From Nitrospira sp. CR1.1 (GTDB lineage Bacteria; Nitrospirota; Nitrospiria; Nitrospirales; Nitrospiraceae), in NCBI GenBank assembly GCA_014055465.1, contig WIAF01000008.1, forward strand, positions 124,001 to 188,000: 64,000 nt of DNA. Direction: 5' to 3'. A program made the position numbers and the translations under genes. A model generated the notes under the pieces. The model was not told the DNA's origin, did no database searches, and saw nothing but the letters and a program-made list of their open reading frames with translations. This document shows, in pieces, positions 1 to 9,028 of the stretch. How positions within the stretch are numbered: position 1 is the first letter of the stretch; every line of letters begins with the position of its first letter.

Positions 1-1857
1 AAAACGCGCGTGGTCTATATCAGCCCCGGGTATGAAGCAATTTGGGGTCGTTCCTGCGACAGTCTCTACGCCCAGCCCGCGTCCTGGCTGGAAGCCATCC
101 ATCCTGACGATCGGCCTCGAATAGAACAGGCCGCCATGAGCCGCCAGACCCTGGGCATCTACGATGAAACCTACCGCATTCTGCGTCCTGACGGATCCCT
201 GCGATGGATCTGGGACCGTGCGTATCCGATCCGTGACGCCTCGGACAGGGTCTATCGGATCGTGGGATTTGCCGAGGATATTACCGAGCAGAAGAGGATT
301 GAAGCGGAATTGATCGCCAGCGAGCGCCGATATCGAGCGCTGTTCGACGACAATCCCTCCATGTATTTCATGGTGGATGCGGCAGGGACCGTGCTCTCCG
401 TCAATCGCTTTGGAGCCGAACAGTTGGGCTACGACGTGCATGATCTGATCGGAAGCTCTGTCGTGAACGTGTTCCATTCGGACGATCAAGAAGCCGTTCG
501 CCGGAATCTCTCCGACTGCCTTTCCGATGTGGGACAACCCAAGCGGTGGGAACTTCGCAAAGTCAGGAAAGATGGCGATGTGATCTGGGTGAGAGAAACC
601 GCTCAGGCCGTGCGAGGCGATGACCAGGCTCCGGTGGTCTTGATCGTCTGCGAAGACATCACCGCCATGAAAGAGGCTGAAATTGCCCTTCATGACAGTG
701 AAGAGTTCAAAAACCAGATCCTGCGTAGCAGCGCAGACTGTATCAAAGTCCTCGATCTCGAAGGACGGCTGCAATACATGAATGATGCCGGTCAGCGGCT
801 CCTGGAGATCAGCGATCTCACCAAGTACACCAACAAACCCTGGTCGGAATTTTGGGAAGGTGACGATCGCGATGCGGCGTTAGCCGCCTTGGAAGCGGCC
901 AAGGCCGGGGACATCGGAAAATTCGTCGGACTCTGCCCGACCACGGGCGGACAAGCAAAGTGGTGGGATGTGCAAGTCACGCCCATGCTCGACACGCAAG
1001 GATATTCCCGGCGTCTCCTAGCCATCTCGCGCGATATCACCGCCTACAAACAGGTCCAGGAATCCCTGCGCTCCAGCGAGGAACGGCTGGAACACGTCAT
1101 TCGCGGCTCTCACGACGGATTCTGGGACGGCCACGTGCTGCCGGGACATCCCTGGTATGCCCCGATCACCCCTGTCTGGTGGTCTCCTCGCGTGCGCGAA
1201 ATGCTGGGATACAATGAGGAAGAGTTCCCTGACATTCTGGACAGTTGGGCGTCCCGATTGCACCCCGACGATCGAGCGGAAGTTTTCGCGCGGCTGACTG
1301 CCTGCATGGAACAAGGCATTTCCCACTACGATGTCGAGTACCGGCTCTTGAACAAGCACCATGACTACCAATGGTTTCACGCGCGCGCGGAAGTGGTCCA
1401 GCGGGATGCGAAGGGACGCGCCGTCAGGATGGCCGGCGCCTTGCAAGATATTACCGACCGCAAACGAACTGAAGCCCGATTGCGCCTCAGCGAAGAACGA
1501 TTGCGTATGGCCCTCACCTCGTCGGAGTTCGGCATCTGGGACTGGGATGTGGCCTCGGACCGTCTCTATTGGTCCGAAGACGTCGAGATGCTGTTCGGCT
1601 TGGCCCCGGGATCTTTTCCCGGCACCTATACCGCCTATATCGGATTGATCTACCTGCTTGATCGCGGATCTACCCTCACCCGCCTCGAACTCAGTCTTCG
1701 CGATCAGACATCCGTCCATCTGCGGCATCGTGTCGTATGGCCAGATGGCTCGATACATTGGCTGGCATGGAGCGGACGGATCTATCGGAATGCCGACGGA
1801 GTCGCCACGCGCGTGCTCGGCATCGTTCACGATACGACGGGACGCACGGACGAATGA
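1..1857 (+). CDS. Multi-PAS sensory protein (5' truncated)
   Basis: The reading frame is open to the first base of the window (Lys-Thr-Arg precede the GTG at 10), so the true start lies upstream. The visible 618 residues contain a C-terminal half of one PAS_3/PAC module followed by four more PAS/PAC modules. Each PAC ends in a typical Asp-Ile-Thr motif (EDITEQKR, EDITAMKE, RDITAYKQ, DITDRKR, HDTTGR near residues 92, 220, 345, 485 and 610). PAS folds sense small ligands, redox state or light, or mediate dimerisation. The protein stops straight after the last PAC, so no histidine kinase, GGDEF or other output domain is visible; one could lie upstream. The genes for a binding protein and two kinases follow on the same strand. 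The family is clear, the signal is unknown. Confidence 0.85.
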   Translation, partial: KTRVVYISPGYEAIWGRSCDSLYAQPASWLEAIHPDDRPRIEQAAMSRQTLGIYDETYRILRPDGSLRWIWDRAYPIRDASDRVYRIVGFAEDITEQKRIEAELIASERRYRALFDDNPSMYFMVDAAGTVLSVNRFGAEQLGYDVHDLIGSSVVNVFHSDDQEAVRRNLSDCLSDVGQPKRWELRKVRKDGDVIWVRETAQAVRGDDQAPVVLIVCEDITAMKEAEIALHDSEEFKNQILRSSADCIKVLDLEGRLQYMNDAGQRLLEISDLTKYTNKPWSEFWEGDDRDAALAALEAAKAGDIGKFVGLCPTTGGQAKWWDVQVTPMLDTQGYSRRLLAISRDITAYKQVQESLRSSEERLEHVIRGSHDGFWDGHVLPGHPWYAPITPVWWSPRVREMLGYNEEEFPDILDSWASRLHPDDRAEVFARLTACMEQGISHYDVEYRLLNKHHDYQWFHARAEVVQRDAKGRAVRMAGALQDITDRKRTEARLRLSEERLRMALTSSEFGIWDWDVASDRLYWSEDVEMLFGLAPGSFPGTYTAYIGLIYLLDRGSTLTRLELSLRDQTSVHLRHRVVWPDGSIHWLAWSGRIYRNADGVATRVLGIVHDTTGRTDE

Positions 1858-1914
1858 ACTGGCGGCATTCGGCGACCTCACATCGGGCCGGCTGATTCGA
1901 CGAGGACGCAGATT

Positions 1915-2883
1915 GTGACGTTCGCATTCCTACACGTGACCTTCGACACCGCGTCTGCTGCACGCCGATGGAACAGTCTGTGCTGGAGTCTCGCCCTGTT
2001 TCTGTGGGCGCTGCCGCTCACGAGCCCGGTCTTGGCGGCCGACGTCATCATTCTCAAATCCTCCGATATCGCCGCCTACAATCAGGCTATCAATGGCTTC
2101 AAAGCCGCCATTCCACCCGGCATCAATCTGTCTGAATACGACTTACAGGGAGATCTGGAGAAGGGCAGGAAACTGGCTCGAAAGATCCGCGCATCCGATC
2201 CTGCGCTTGTATTCGCCGTGGGGTTGAAGGCCGCGAAGGCCGCGCAACTCGAGATCGTCGATATCCCCGTCGTTTACTCCATGGTGTTGGATCCGGGGAA
2301 ATATGGCCTGAACGCCCAGAACATGACCGGCGTCCTCCTGGAAGTGCCGGCCGAACGGCAACTGTCCATGATCCGGAACCTGCTGCCTCAACTCAAACAC
2401 ATCGGCACGCTCTATGACCCGGCTAAGACGTCGACACTCATTGAGGAAGCCCGGCGTTTGCTGAAACCCAGCGGAACCGAACTCGTTCCGATGCAAATCA
2501 CCAGTGAACGGGATGTGCCCGGGAGCTTGCGCGCGTTGCTGCCGTCGGTCGATGCCTTGTGGCTCGTTCCTGATTCCACGGTGCTGACTGATGAGTCGCT
2601 GCGCTTTATCTTAAATACGGCACTGGAAGGACGGGTGCCGGTGATCGGGTTTTCCCGGGAATTCGCACGAAGCGGGGCCTTATTGTGCCTGTCCGTCAAC
2701 TATGCCGACATTGGCCGGCAGGCCGGACAACTTACCCGCAAGCTTCTTGACGGCCAGCTCGCGCTGCCCATGAAACCCTGGCACCCGGACCGCATCGAAA
2801 CCAGCTTGAATCTCAAAACGGCCAAATTCCTCGGCATCGAGATCCCTCGAGAACTCGAGCAAAAGGCCGACGAGCTGTATTGA
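1915..2883 (+). CDS. ABC transporter substrate-binding protein family (ABC_sub_bind), solitary
   Basis: A 322-residue protein with an N-terminal export signal (hydrophobic stretch around residues 22-40 ending in a VLAAD-type cleavage site) and one type-I periplasmic-binding fold. The ABC_sub_bind family pattern is visible: ILKS near the mature N-terminus, VFAVGLKAA, IPVVYSMVLDP, LWLVPDSTV and VPVIGFSREF. It should bind a small solute in the periplasm; the ligand cannot be read from sequence. The start is the GTG at 1915; an internal GTG at 1936 is possible. No ABC permease or ATPase gene follows. Instead its TGA overlaps by one base the ATG of a transmembrane histidine kinase, which suggests that it feeds a sensor rather than a transporter. 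Confidence 0.85.
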   Translation: MTFAFLHVTFDTASAARRWNSLCWSLALFLWALPLTSPVLAADVIILKSSDIAAYNQAINGFKAAIPPGINLSEYDLQGDLEKGRKLARKIRASDPALVFAVGLKAAKAAQLEIVDIPVVYSMVLDPGKYGLNAQNMTGVLLEVPAERQLSMIRNLLPQLKHIGTLYDPAKTSTLIEEARRLLKPSGTELVPMQITSERDVPGSLRALLPSVDALWLVPDSTVLTDESLRFILNTALEGRVPVIGFSREFARSGALLCLSVNYADIGRQAGQLTRKLLDGQLALPMKPWHPDRIETSLNLKTAKFLGIEIPRELEQKADELY

Positions 2884-5195
2884 TGAAAGGACCTCTTGTG
2901 AAAGATCCAACCCATCTCGCAGCGCCGCCGTTCCTGCCGAACGGGCTGAAACGATTCGTCAGCTTGCGGACGAAGTTCGTCGTATTCTTCAGTCTCATCA
3001 TCATCCTGACGTGTTCGGCCATGAGTTGGTATTTCATCCACAGCAAACGCGTCGCCATGACCGAACGGGTGCAGGATCTGGGCAGCATCCTGGTCAAGAA
3101 CCTGGCTCACAATGTCCGCTACGGCATCATTCTCGAAGACCGGGTGATCCTGGAACAGTTCATCGACGGGGTGCTGGGAGTGGATGAAGTCGTCTATGCG
3201 CGGATTACCGGGGCCGACGGGCAGGTTCTCGCCGCAAAGAGCAAGGGCAGATTGAAGACTCCGCTGGGTACGGTGCGGGCGGTCGATCAACCGTTTTACC
3301 CGGCCTCCGCCATTGCGGCCTCGCTGATCAAACATCCAGTCCCGGAACCGACCGTCACGAGGCTCCGGCTCACCGCCGAGAACACCATCCCGTTCGAGGA
3401 TGCGGACTCTGCGCTTCGCGTTTCGACTCCCGGCATCCGCGAAGAGACCTTTTACGATTTCGCCCTTCCGGTGCTCAAACGCGCGGAGCCTCGACTGGAA
3501 GCGCTTGCCCTTCAAGAGGAGGAGACGCGCAAGACCCGCGCCGCTCAACCGGCGCCGCCTGCCTTTGGGGTGGTCCAAATCGGCCTGACCGAGGTACCGA
3601 TGCAACGAGAACTGGCGGAGGCGCTACGCACCTTCCTCCTCCTCACCTTGGGCATCATCACGGCCGGCATTCTCTCCACCAATCTTCTGGCTCGCCGCAT
3701 CATTACGCCCTTGCGCAATCTCGCCGCAGGTGCGCGCAAGGTTGGAGAGGGCGATCTCTCCACGTTTGTCGTGCCGACCACACAAGACGAAGTCGGCCAG
3801 CTCACCGCCCTCTTCAACGTCATGACGAAGTCTCTTCAAGAACGTAATCAGGCCATCTCCGCAAACCTTGCCACGATCCGCCGTCACGTCACCCAATTGA
3901 CGACCTTAAACCAATCCAGCGCGGCTATTACGTCCACCCTTGACCTCGATCGTCTTCTTTCAACGGTGCTGCAGCTGCTCAGCGAAAATCTGGGTTTCGC
4001 CAGGATGGTCCTATTTTTGTGGGATAGCGAGCGCGGCATCGCCACGGTCGGACAAATGCTCGGCATGCCGCCAGAGGCCGAGGAAGCCGCGCGGCGTCTG
4101 GTCATACCCGTGCATGAGGACGGCGGTTTCGCCGCGGAAATCCTGCTCCACGGGAAACCCGTCCTGGTGCCAAATATCGACACCGTCGCGGACCGCATTT
4201 CTCCGGCCGTCTTGCCCTGGCTTCGCCAGGTAGGGTTGTCGTCCTTCGTTGCGGCTCCGCTCCGCAGTCAGCAGCGCATTCTGGGCTATCTCGGCGCCGA
4301 TCGCGGAGCACAGCCTTGCACGCAGGAGGATCTTGATCTGTTGGTCACCATTGCCAGCCATGTGGCCGTCGCCGTGGACAATGCGCGGGCGTATACCAAA
4401 CTGGCCACCCTGACGGAACACCTCGAACGACGCGTGCAGGAACGCACCCATGAATTGCAAACCGTCAATGAACGCCTGCAGGACCACGATCAGCGGCGTT
4501 CGAAATTCGTGTCCGTCGCCTCTCACGAATTACGCACACCGATGACGTCCATTAAAGGGTTCGTCGAAAACATGCTGGATGGACTGACCGGGCCACTCTC
4601 CGAACGGCAAGAACACTATCTGCAACGCGTCAAGCATAACGTGGATCGACTGACCAGGATCATCAATCAATTGCTGGATTGGTCGCGCCTGGATGTCGGA
4701 CGAATCGACATCAAACCGGAGCCGTTGTCCATCGATGCATTCGTCCGGGATGTGGTGGAGAGCTTTCAGACACTGGCGGCGGAAAAATCCATTACGCTGG
4801 ACGTTCTGCCCTGCGAGCAGCCCCTCACGGTCTACGCCGATCGCGACAAACTTGAGCAAATTCTCTGGAATCTCGTTGGCAACGCGATCAAATTCACCGG
4901 GCATGCCGGACGCGTCTCAGTCCGGTGCAATGCCCATGATGCACACTTCGCCCAAATCACCGTCGCGGACACCGGCTGCGGAATTGCCCCTGACGAGTTG
5001 GCACTGGTGTTCAACGAATTTTCCAAAGTGGAATCGGCCATGCCGGCGTCGCAAGGCGCTCAACTCGGCCTCTTCATTACCAAAAGTCTCGTCGCCCTGC
5101 ACGGGGGCCAGATGTGGGTGGAAAGCCAATTGGGGGCGGGAACCCAATTTTCCTTCACCTTGCCGCTCCCGACCACCCCACCGTCTCAACGGTAG
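2883..5195 (+). CDS. Transmembrane sensor histidine kinase (periplasmic domain-HAMP-GAF-HisKA-HATPase)
   Basis: A 770-residue inner-membrane kinase. Two membrane segments (about residues 35-55 and 245-268) flank a periplasmic region of roughly 190 residues. Then come a HAMP linker (ITPLRNLAAGARKVGEGDL), a GAF domain (about 345-500), a coiled coil, an H-box with the phospho-acceptor His (SHELRTPMTSIKG), an N-box (LWNLVGNAIKFT), a G1 box (DTGCGIAP) and a slightly atypical G2 box (GAQLGLFITK). The start is taken as the ATG at 2883 because it overlaps the stop of the binding-protein gene as TGATG; a TTG at 2880 is possible. Translational coupling suggests that the periplasmic domain and the binding protein act together. 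No DNA-binding response regulator follows directly; the next gene carries a receiver at its own N-terminus. Confidence 0.93.
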   Translation: MKGPLVKDPTHLAAPPFLPNGLKRFVSLRTKFVVFFSLIIILTCSAMSWYFIHSKRVAMTERVQDLGSILVKNLAHNVRYGIILEDRVILEQFIDGVLGVDEVVYARITGADGQVLAAKSKGRLKTPLGTVRAVDQPFYPASAIAASLIKHPVPEPTVTRLRLTAENTIPFEDADSALRVSTPGIREETFYDFALPVLKRAEPRLEALALQEEETRKTRAAQPAPPAFGVVQIGLTEVPMQRELAEALRTFLLLTLGIITAGILSTNLLARRIITPLRNLAAGARKVGEGDLSTFVVPTTQDEVGQLTALFNVMTKSLQERNQAISANLATIRRHVTQLTTLNQSSAAITSTLDLDRLLSTVLQLLSENLGFARMVLFLWDSERGIATVGQMLGMPPEAEEAARRLVIPVHEDGGFAAEILLHGKPVLVPNIDTVADRISPAVLPWLRQVGLSSFVAAPLRSQQRILGYLGADRGAQPCTQEDLDLLVTIASHVAVAVDNARAYTKLATLTEHLERRVQERTHELQTVNERLQDHDQRRSKFVSVASHELRTPMTSIKGFVENMLDGLTGPLSERQEHYLQRVKHNVDRLTRIINQLLDWSRLDVGRIDIKPEPLSIDAFVRDVVESFQTLAAEKSITLDVLPCEQPLTVYADRDKLEQILWNLVGNAIKFTGHAGRVSVRCNAHDAHFAQITVADTGCGIAPDELALVFNEFSKVESAMPASQGAQLGLFITKSLVALHGGQMWVESQLGAGTQFSFTLPLPTTPPSQR

Positions 5196-5439
5196 GCCGG
5201 CTTTTCATCCGATTGCGATATCCCTCGCACCCCTGTATCCGATCCGATAATAGCCGCATTGTTTTGAACAACCCTTCCCAGACTGTTACCAATCATACAC
5301 CCTTGCGGGTTTCTCTCTTCGCCACAGAATCAATGAGTTGATCGCGCGCGTACAGTTGAATCAGCCTCGCCCTCGCGGCACGGGTATTGCGGTCGCATCA
5401 ATTGACGCGCGTTTATTCACAAAGCGGAGTGGCCAGATC

Positions 5440-8172
5440 GTGCATACCGCCGTACTCATTGTCGATGACGATCAGGATATCCGGGAATCACTCACAGACA
5501 TGCTGCGGCATGAAGGCTATCTGGTAGAGAGTGCCGGGTCGGGTCATGAAGCGCTGCACCAGGCAAAACAGAGACAGTACGGCGCCGCCATCCTGGACAT
5601 TCATCTACCGGACCTCAACGGCCTTTCAGTCCTGAAAGTGTTAATGGAGTTGGACGCTTCACTTCCTGTGATTATCCTGACCGGAAACGCGACATCCGAG
5701 AATACCATCGGCTCACTCGCCAAAGGCGCCTTTGCGTATCTCACCAAACCGTACAACGCGCAGGAACTCAAGGCCGTCATTCGTCGAGCCGTTTCGGTGA
5801 AAGGGCTGGCTGTCCGTGCCGAACATGTCGAGGAAGCCCTGCATGCCAGCGAGGAACGATTTCTCGCGCTGGTAGAGTCGGCAACCGATGCCATTGTTTT
5901 GGCCGATCACTGCGGCCATATCATTTGGTGGAATGGTGCGGCGGAACGGATGTTCGGATATTCCAAGCGGGAGGCGCTGGGACAATCCCTTGCCCTCCTC
6001 ATGCCGGAACGCTTCCGTGCGGCGCACGGCGCCGGCATCATGCGTTTGTCCAAAGGGGAGGTTGCAAAACTGATCGGGAGAACCGTCGAACTGGTCGGAC
6101 TGACCAAAGCCGGAGACGAGTTCCCCATCGAACTCTCCCTGGCTTCCTGGCGCGCCAAGGAGGGCACATTTTTCAGCGGCATCATCCGCAACATTACACG
6201 GCGCAAAAAGGCGGAAGAATCCGTCGTGCGGCTCAGTCACCAGAACGCATTAATTCTCGATGCCGCCGGGGAAGGGATCTTCGGCCTTGACCTTGAGGGA
6301 CGCGCCACCTTTGTCAACGCCACGGCAGCGCGAATGCTGGGGTGGACTCCCGCTGAACTGATCGGCAAATCTTTAGCCCCTTTGCTTTCCAGACTCCACA
6401 GCGGCTCCGCCGAGCAGGTCTCAGACCCCTTGTGTCTTTCCGCCGCGATTCGTGATGGAGCTGTGCACCGGGTGCAAAACGATGTGTTCACGACCAAGAG
6501 CGGAGAGTCGTTCCCGGTCCAATACGTCACCAGTCCCATCCACGAACAGGATCGTCCGGTAGGCGTGGTGGTGGTCTTTCAAGATATCACCGCCCGGAAG
6601 CAGATGGAATGCTTGCAACAAGCGCAACTCTCCGTCAGCCATCTCCTCGCTCAGTCCGGCACCCTCGAAGAAGCCATGCCACAACTGCTCCGCGTGATCG
6701 GGGAGATGGGACCGTGGGAGATGGCGATCTTGTGGCATGCCGAACTGATGCGCCACAGGCTAGCCTATAAGGGCGCGTGGATCCGCCCATCCTGCCGATG
6801 GGATGAATTCGTCACGATTTGCCGCAACAGCGAATTCCCGCCGGGAATGGACTTCCCAGGGGTCGTCTGGAGCACGAAACTTCCGCTCTGGATTCCTGAC
6901 GCCTTAACGGATGCCCGCTTCACCCGCGCCCCGACCGCGGCGCGGCTCGGGATACACGGAACCTGCATCATTCCCATCCGCACCGGAAATGTCATCCACG
7001 GCGTACTCGAATTATATGCCGACAAGCCTCGTCCGCCTGATCGCCAACTCATTCACATCCTGACGGACACCGGCATGAAGATCGGTCAATTTCTCGACCG
7101 CGCGCAGGCCGGCACCGCCTTACGAGCCACGAACCGGATGACACAGAATTTGCTGGCCAGCCTGCCAGGCGCGATTTTCTTGTGCGGGCGTGATTGGCAA
7201 ATCCAGTATGCCAATAGCCTGGCGCATCACTACTTCGCCCTTTCGGGAGCGTCCTTAGTCGGCCGGCCTCTGTTCGACTGCCTCGCGCTCAGTGAGGCTG
7301 CGAGTCAGCAGTTGGTCAAGGAATGGGCGGCCCTCAATGCCGACTCACCGCATCAGACTCCCGAGCGCGAGTGCGAAGTCGCCTCACGGCTCTATCGTTA
7401 TCGCTTCTTCCCGGTCGCCACTCCCGAACCCTCTCAAGATCAGATCGGCATGGTGCTGTGGGACGTCACCGACGATACACATCTCCAGGATCAACTCATC
7501 CAATCGGAGAAGCTCGCCAGTCTTGGCACAATGGTGTCGGGGATGGCGCACGAGATCAACAATCCAGCCCAAGCCATCCTCAGCATGGCCGAACTGATTC
7601 AGGAAGAACAAGACCCTGCGATGGTCAAGGAATTTGCCGCGGATATCGTGGGCTACGCCCGCCACGTGTCCAACGTGGTCCGGGACTTCGCCGGGTATGC
7701 TCGTTCGGGCGGCCGGGACGGCGAAACGGAGATCGATGTGGCTGGGCGGCTGATGGAAGCTGTCAAAATGGCTCGCCGTGGCCCCCATTTCGGCGACGTA
7801 GACGTCGTCACGCAATTCGACGCCCCCGCGTTTCTCCGCGCGCGCAAGAACGAAATCGATCAGGTCTTCGTCAACTTGATCAATAATGCCACGCAAGCCA
7901 TGAACGGGAAAGGCCGCCTGACCTTAGGCGCGGCTCAAGATGGTGCGTGGATCGATGTGACCATTTCCGACACCGGCCCGGGCATTCCGGCTGCAGTGCG
8001 ACCGCGCATTTTTGATCCGTTTTTTACCACCAAGGCGCCAGGAAAAGGGACGGGATTGGGTCTCAGCATTGTGCATAAGATCGTGACTCGGCATGGAGGG
8101 ACGATTACGCTGGACAGCGCCGAAGGGAAGGGCGCCACGTTCAGACTGCGCTTCCCCGCCCTGTCACAGTGA
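5440..8172 (+). CDS. Hybrid sensor protein: receiver-PAS-PAS-GAF-like-PAS-histidine kinase
   Basis: A cytoplasmic protein of about 910 residues without membrane segments. It opens with a CheY-like receiver (VLIVDDDQD; phospho-acceptor Asp53 in ILDIHLPDLNG; switch Thr in ILTGNA; Lys in LTKPYN). Two PAS/PAC modules follow (about 140-265 and 270-400), then a GAF-like region (about 410-560), a third PAS-like region and an NtrB-type kinase core: H-box GMAHEINNPAQAIL, N-box FVNLINNATQAM, G1 DTGPGIP, F-box FDPFFTTK, G2 GKGTGLGLSI. The GTG at 5440 is preferred because the receiver starts directly after it and GGAG lies about 11 bases upstream; the frame is open to a TTG at 5338. The receiver could take phosphate from the kinase encoded upstream, which is an inference. 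The 240-base gap before it shows no other gene. Confidence 0.92.
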   Translation: MHTAVLIVDDDQDIRESLTDMLRHEGYLVESAGSGHEALHQAKQRQYGAAILDIHLPDLNGLSVLKVLMELDASLPVIILTGNATSENTIGSLAKGAFAYLTKPYNAQELKAVIRRAVSVKGLAVRAEHVEEALHASEERFLALVESATDAIVLADHCGHIIWWNGAAERMFGYSKREALGQSLALLMPERFRAAHGAGIMRLSKGEVAKLIGRTVELVGLTKAGDEFPIELSLASWRAKEGTFFSGIIRNITRRKKAEESVVRLSHQNALILDAAGEGIFGLDLEGRATFVNATAARMLGWTPAELIGKSLAPLLSRLHSGSAEQVSDPLCLSAAIRDGAVHRVQNDVFTTKSGESFPVQYVTSPIHEQDRPVGVVVVFQDITARKQMECLQQAQLSVSHLLAQSGTLEEAMPQLLRVIGEMGPWEMAILWHAELMRHRLAYKGAWIRPSCRWDEFVTICRNSEFPPGMDFPGVVWSTKLPLWIPDALTDARFTRAPTAARLGIHGTCIIPIRTGNVIHGVLELYADKPRPPDRQLIHILTDTGMKIGQFLDRAQAGTALRATNRMTQNLLASLPGAIFLCGRDWQIQYANSLAHHYFALSGASLVGRPLFDCLALSEAASQQLVKEWAALNADSPHQTPERECEVASRLYRYRFFPVATPEPSQDQIGMVLWDVTDDTHLQDQLIQSEKLASLGTMVSGMAHEINNPAQAILSMAELIQEEQDPAMVKEFAADIVGYARHVSNVVRDFAGYARSGGRDGETEIDVAGRLMEAVKMARRGPHFGDVDVVTQFDAPAFLRARKNEIDQVFVNLINNATQAMNGKGRLTLGAAQDGAWIDVTISDTGPGIPAAVRPRIFDPFFTTKAPGKGTGLGLSIVHKIVTRHGGTITLDSAEGKGATFRLRFPALSQ

Positions 8173-8216
8173 CGGAGACGAACCACAAACCGTCAAAGAA
8201 GCAGGTACGGCGAACC

Positions 8217-8978
8217 CTATGCGCGGGACCTGGAGGAATAGGCGCGTTTAAACACGGATCGCAACCCGAAGTAGGCGAATGAATCCTTGAGATTGGAATA
8301 GAGGCGTTTAAACGCACCCATGTCGGGATTGGTCACATACTCCAGAGTCAGGACAATCCGTTCTTCGTGATCGCCGAGCGGCGTCACGGCGTGCCAGAGC
8401 TTGTCGCCGTTGAAGATCACCAGGTCGCCGGGAGCCGTCGCCAGTTCCATATGCACCGGCTGCTTGCCGGGAACGTCTTTGAATAAATCACAGACGAGGC
8501 GGCAGTGCTGCGATTGATCGAGCAATCCCAGCAGGATCGTATACCGGGCGCCTTTGTAGTAAGAGGTATCGTAGTGATACCCGATGTGGTCGCCGGCTTC
8601 CGTGTAATAATACAATGCGCAGGAATGCGGATCGTTGTCGGGACACAGGAGGAGATTCACCTTGGTCAACCGGTTGAGCATAGCCCGAAAGGCATCTGAA
8701 CGATACAGGTCGATGAACTGCGGCGCCTGCTCCCGCACTGTATAATAGCTGACACTGCCGCCCTTCTTATGTCCCGGAATGTAATTGCGGTTCAAGCCGG
8801 ATTTGAGCGCCTGCGCCTGTGACGTCAGCTCGGCCTCGACAAACTCACTCGGCAAAAACTGAGGAATGTACAGGAACTCGTTCTGCGCCCAATAGTCCCG
8901 CTCTAACCGTTCGAGGTCCAAGGCCGCAATCGCCCGCTCAACTGCTTCGGTAACACTGCTTGCACAGGCCTGGTTCAT
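8217..8978 (-). CDS. 2-oxoglutarate/Fe(II)-dependent oxygenase-like protein
   Basis: A 253-residue soluble protein with the iron and 2-oxoglutarate ligands of the 2OG-Fe(II) oxygenase fold: His135-x-Asp137 (YHYDTS), distal His196 (WHAVTP) and Arg207 in EERIVLTL. The double-stranded beta-helix core spans roughly residues 110-215. Such enzymes hydroxylate or otherwise oxidise a substrate; the substrate here is unknown. Sequences of this kind are often annotated only as hypothetical or as a HalD/BesD-like fold, but the Asp of the HxD triad is present, so a hydroxylase rather than a halogenase is expected. It lies 50 bases downstream of lolA on the same strand and may be the last gene of the ftsK-lolA unit. 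It converges with the upstream kinase gene. Confidence 0.8.
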   Translation of the reverse strand: MNQACASSVTEAVERAIAALDLERLERDYWAQNEFLYIPQFLPSEFVEAELTSQAQALKSGLNRNYIPGHKKGGSVSYYTVREQAPQFIDLYRSDAFRAMLNRLTKVNLLLCPDNDPHSCALYYYTEAGDHIGYHYDTSYYKGARYTILLGLLDQSQHCRLVCDLFKDVPGKQPVHMELATAPGDLVIFNGDKLWHAVTPLGDHEERIVLTLEYVTNPDMGAFKRLYSNLKDSFAYFGLRSVFKRAYSSRSRA

Positions 8979-9028
8979 GCTCCCCTCACCATGTCTTGAT
9001 TCATCGTTGTCCCGCCGCCGACCTAGGT

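Noticed and set aside
1018-1881. 287-codon open frame antisense to the multi-PAS gene
   Set aside because: The sense strand has clear PAS/PAC motifs throughout; the antisense product has none.
2700-3605. 301-codon open frame antisense to the binding-protein/kinase junction
   Set aside because: It covers parts of two well-supported genes and shows no motif.
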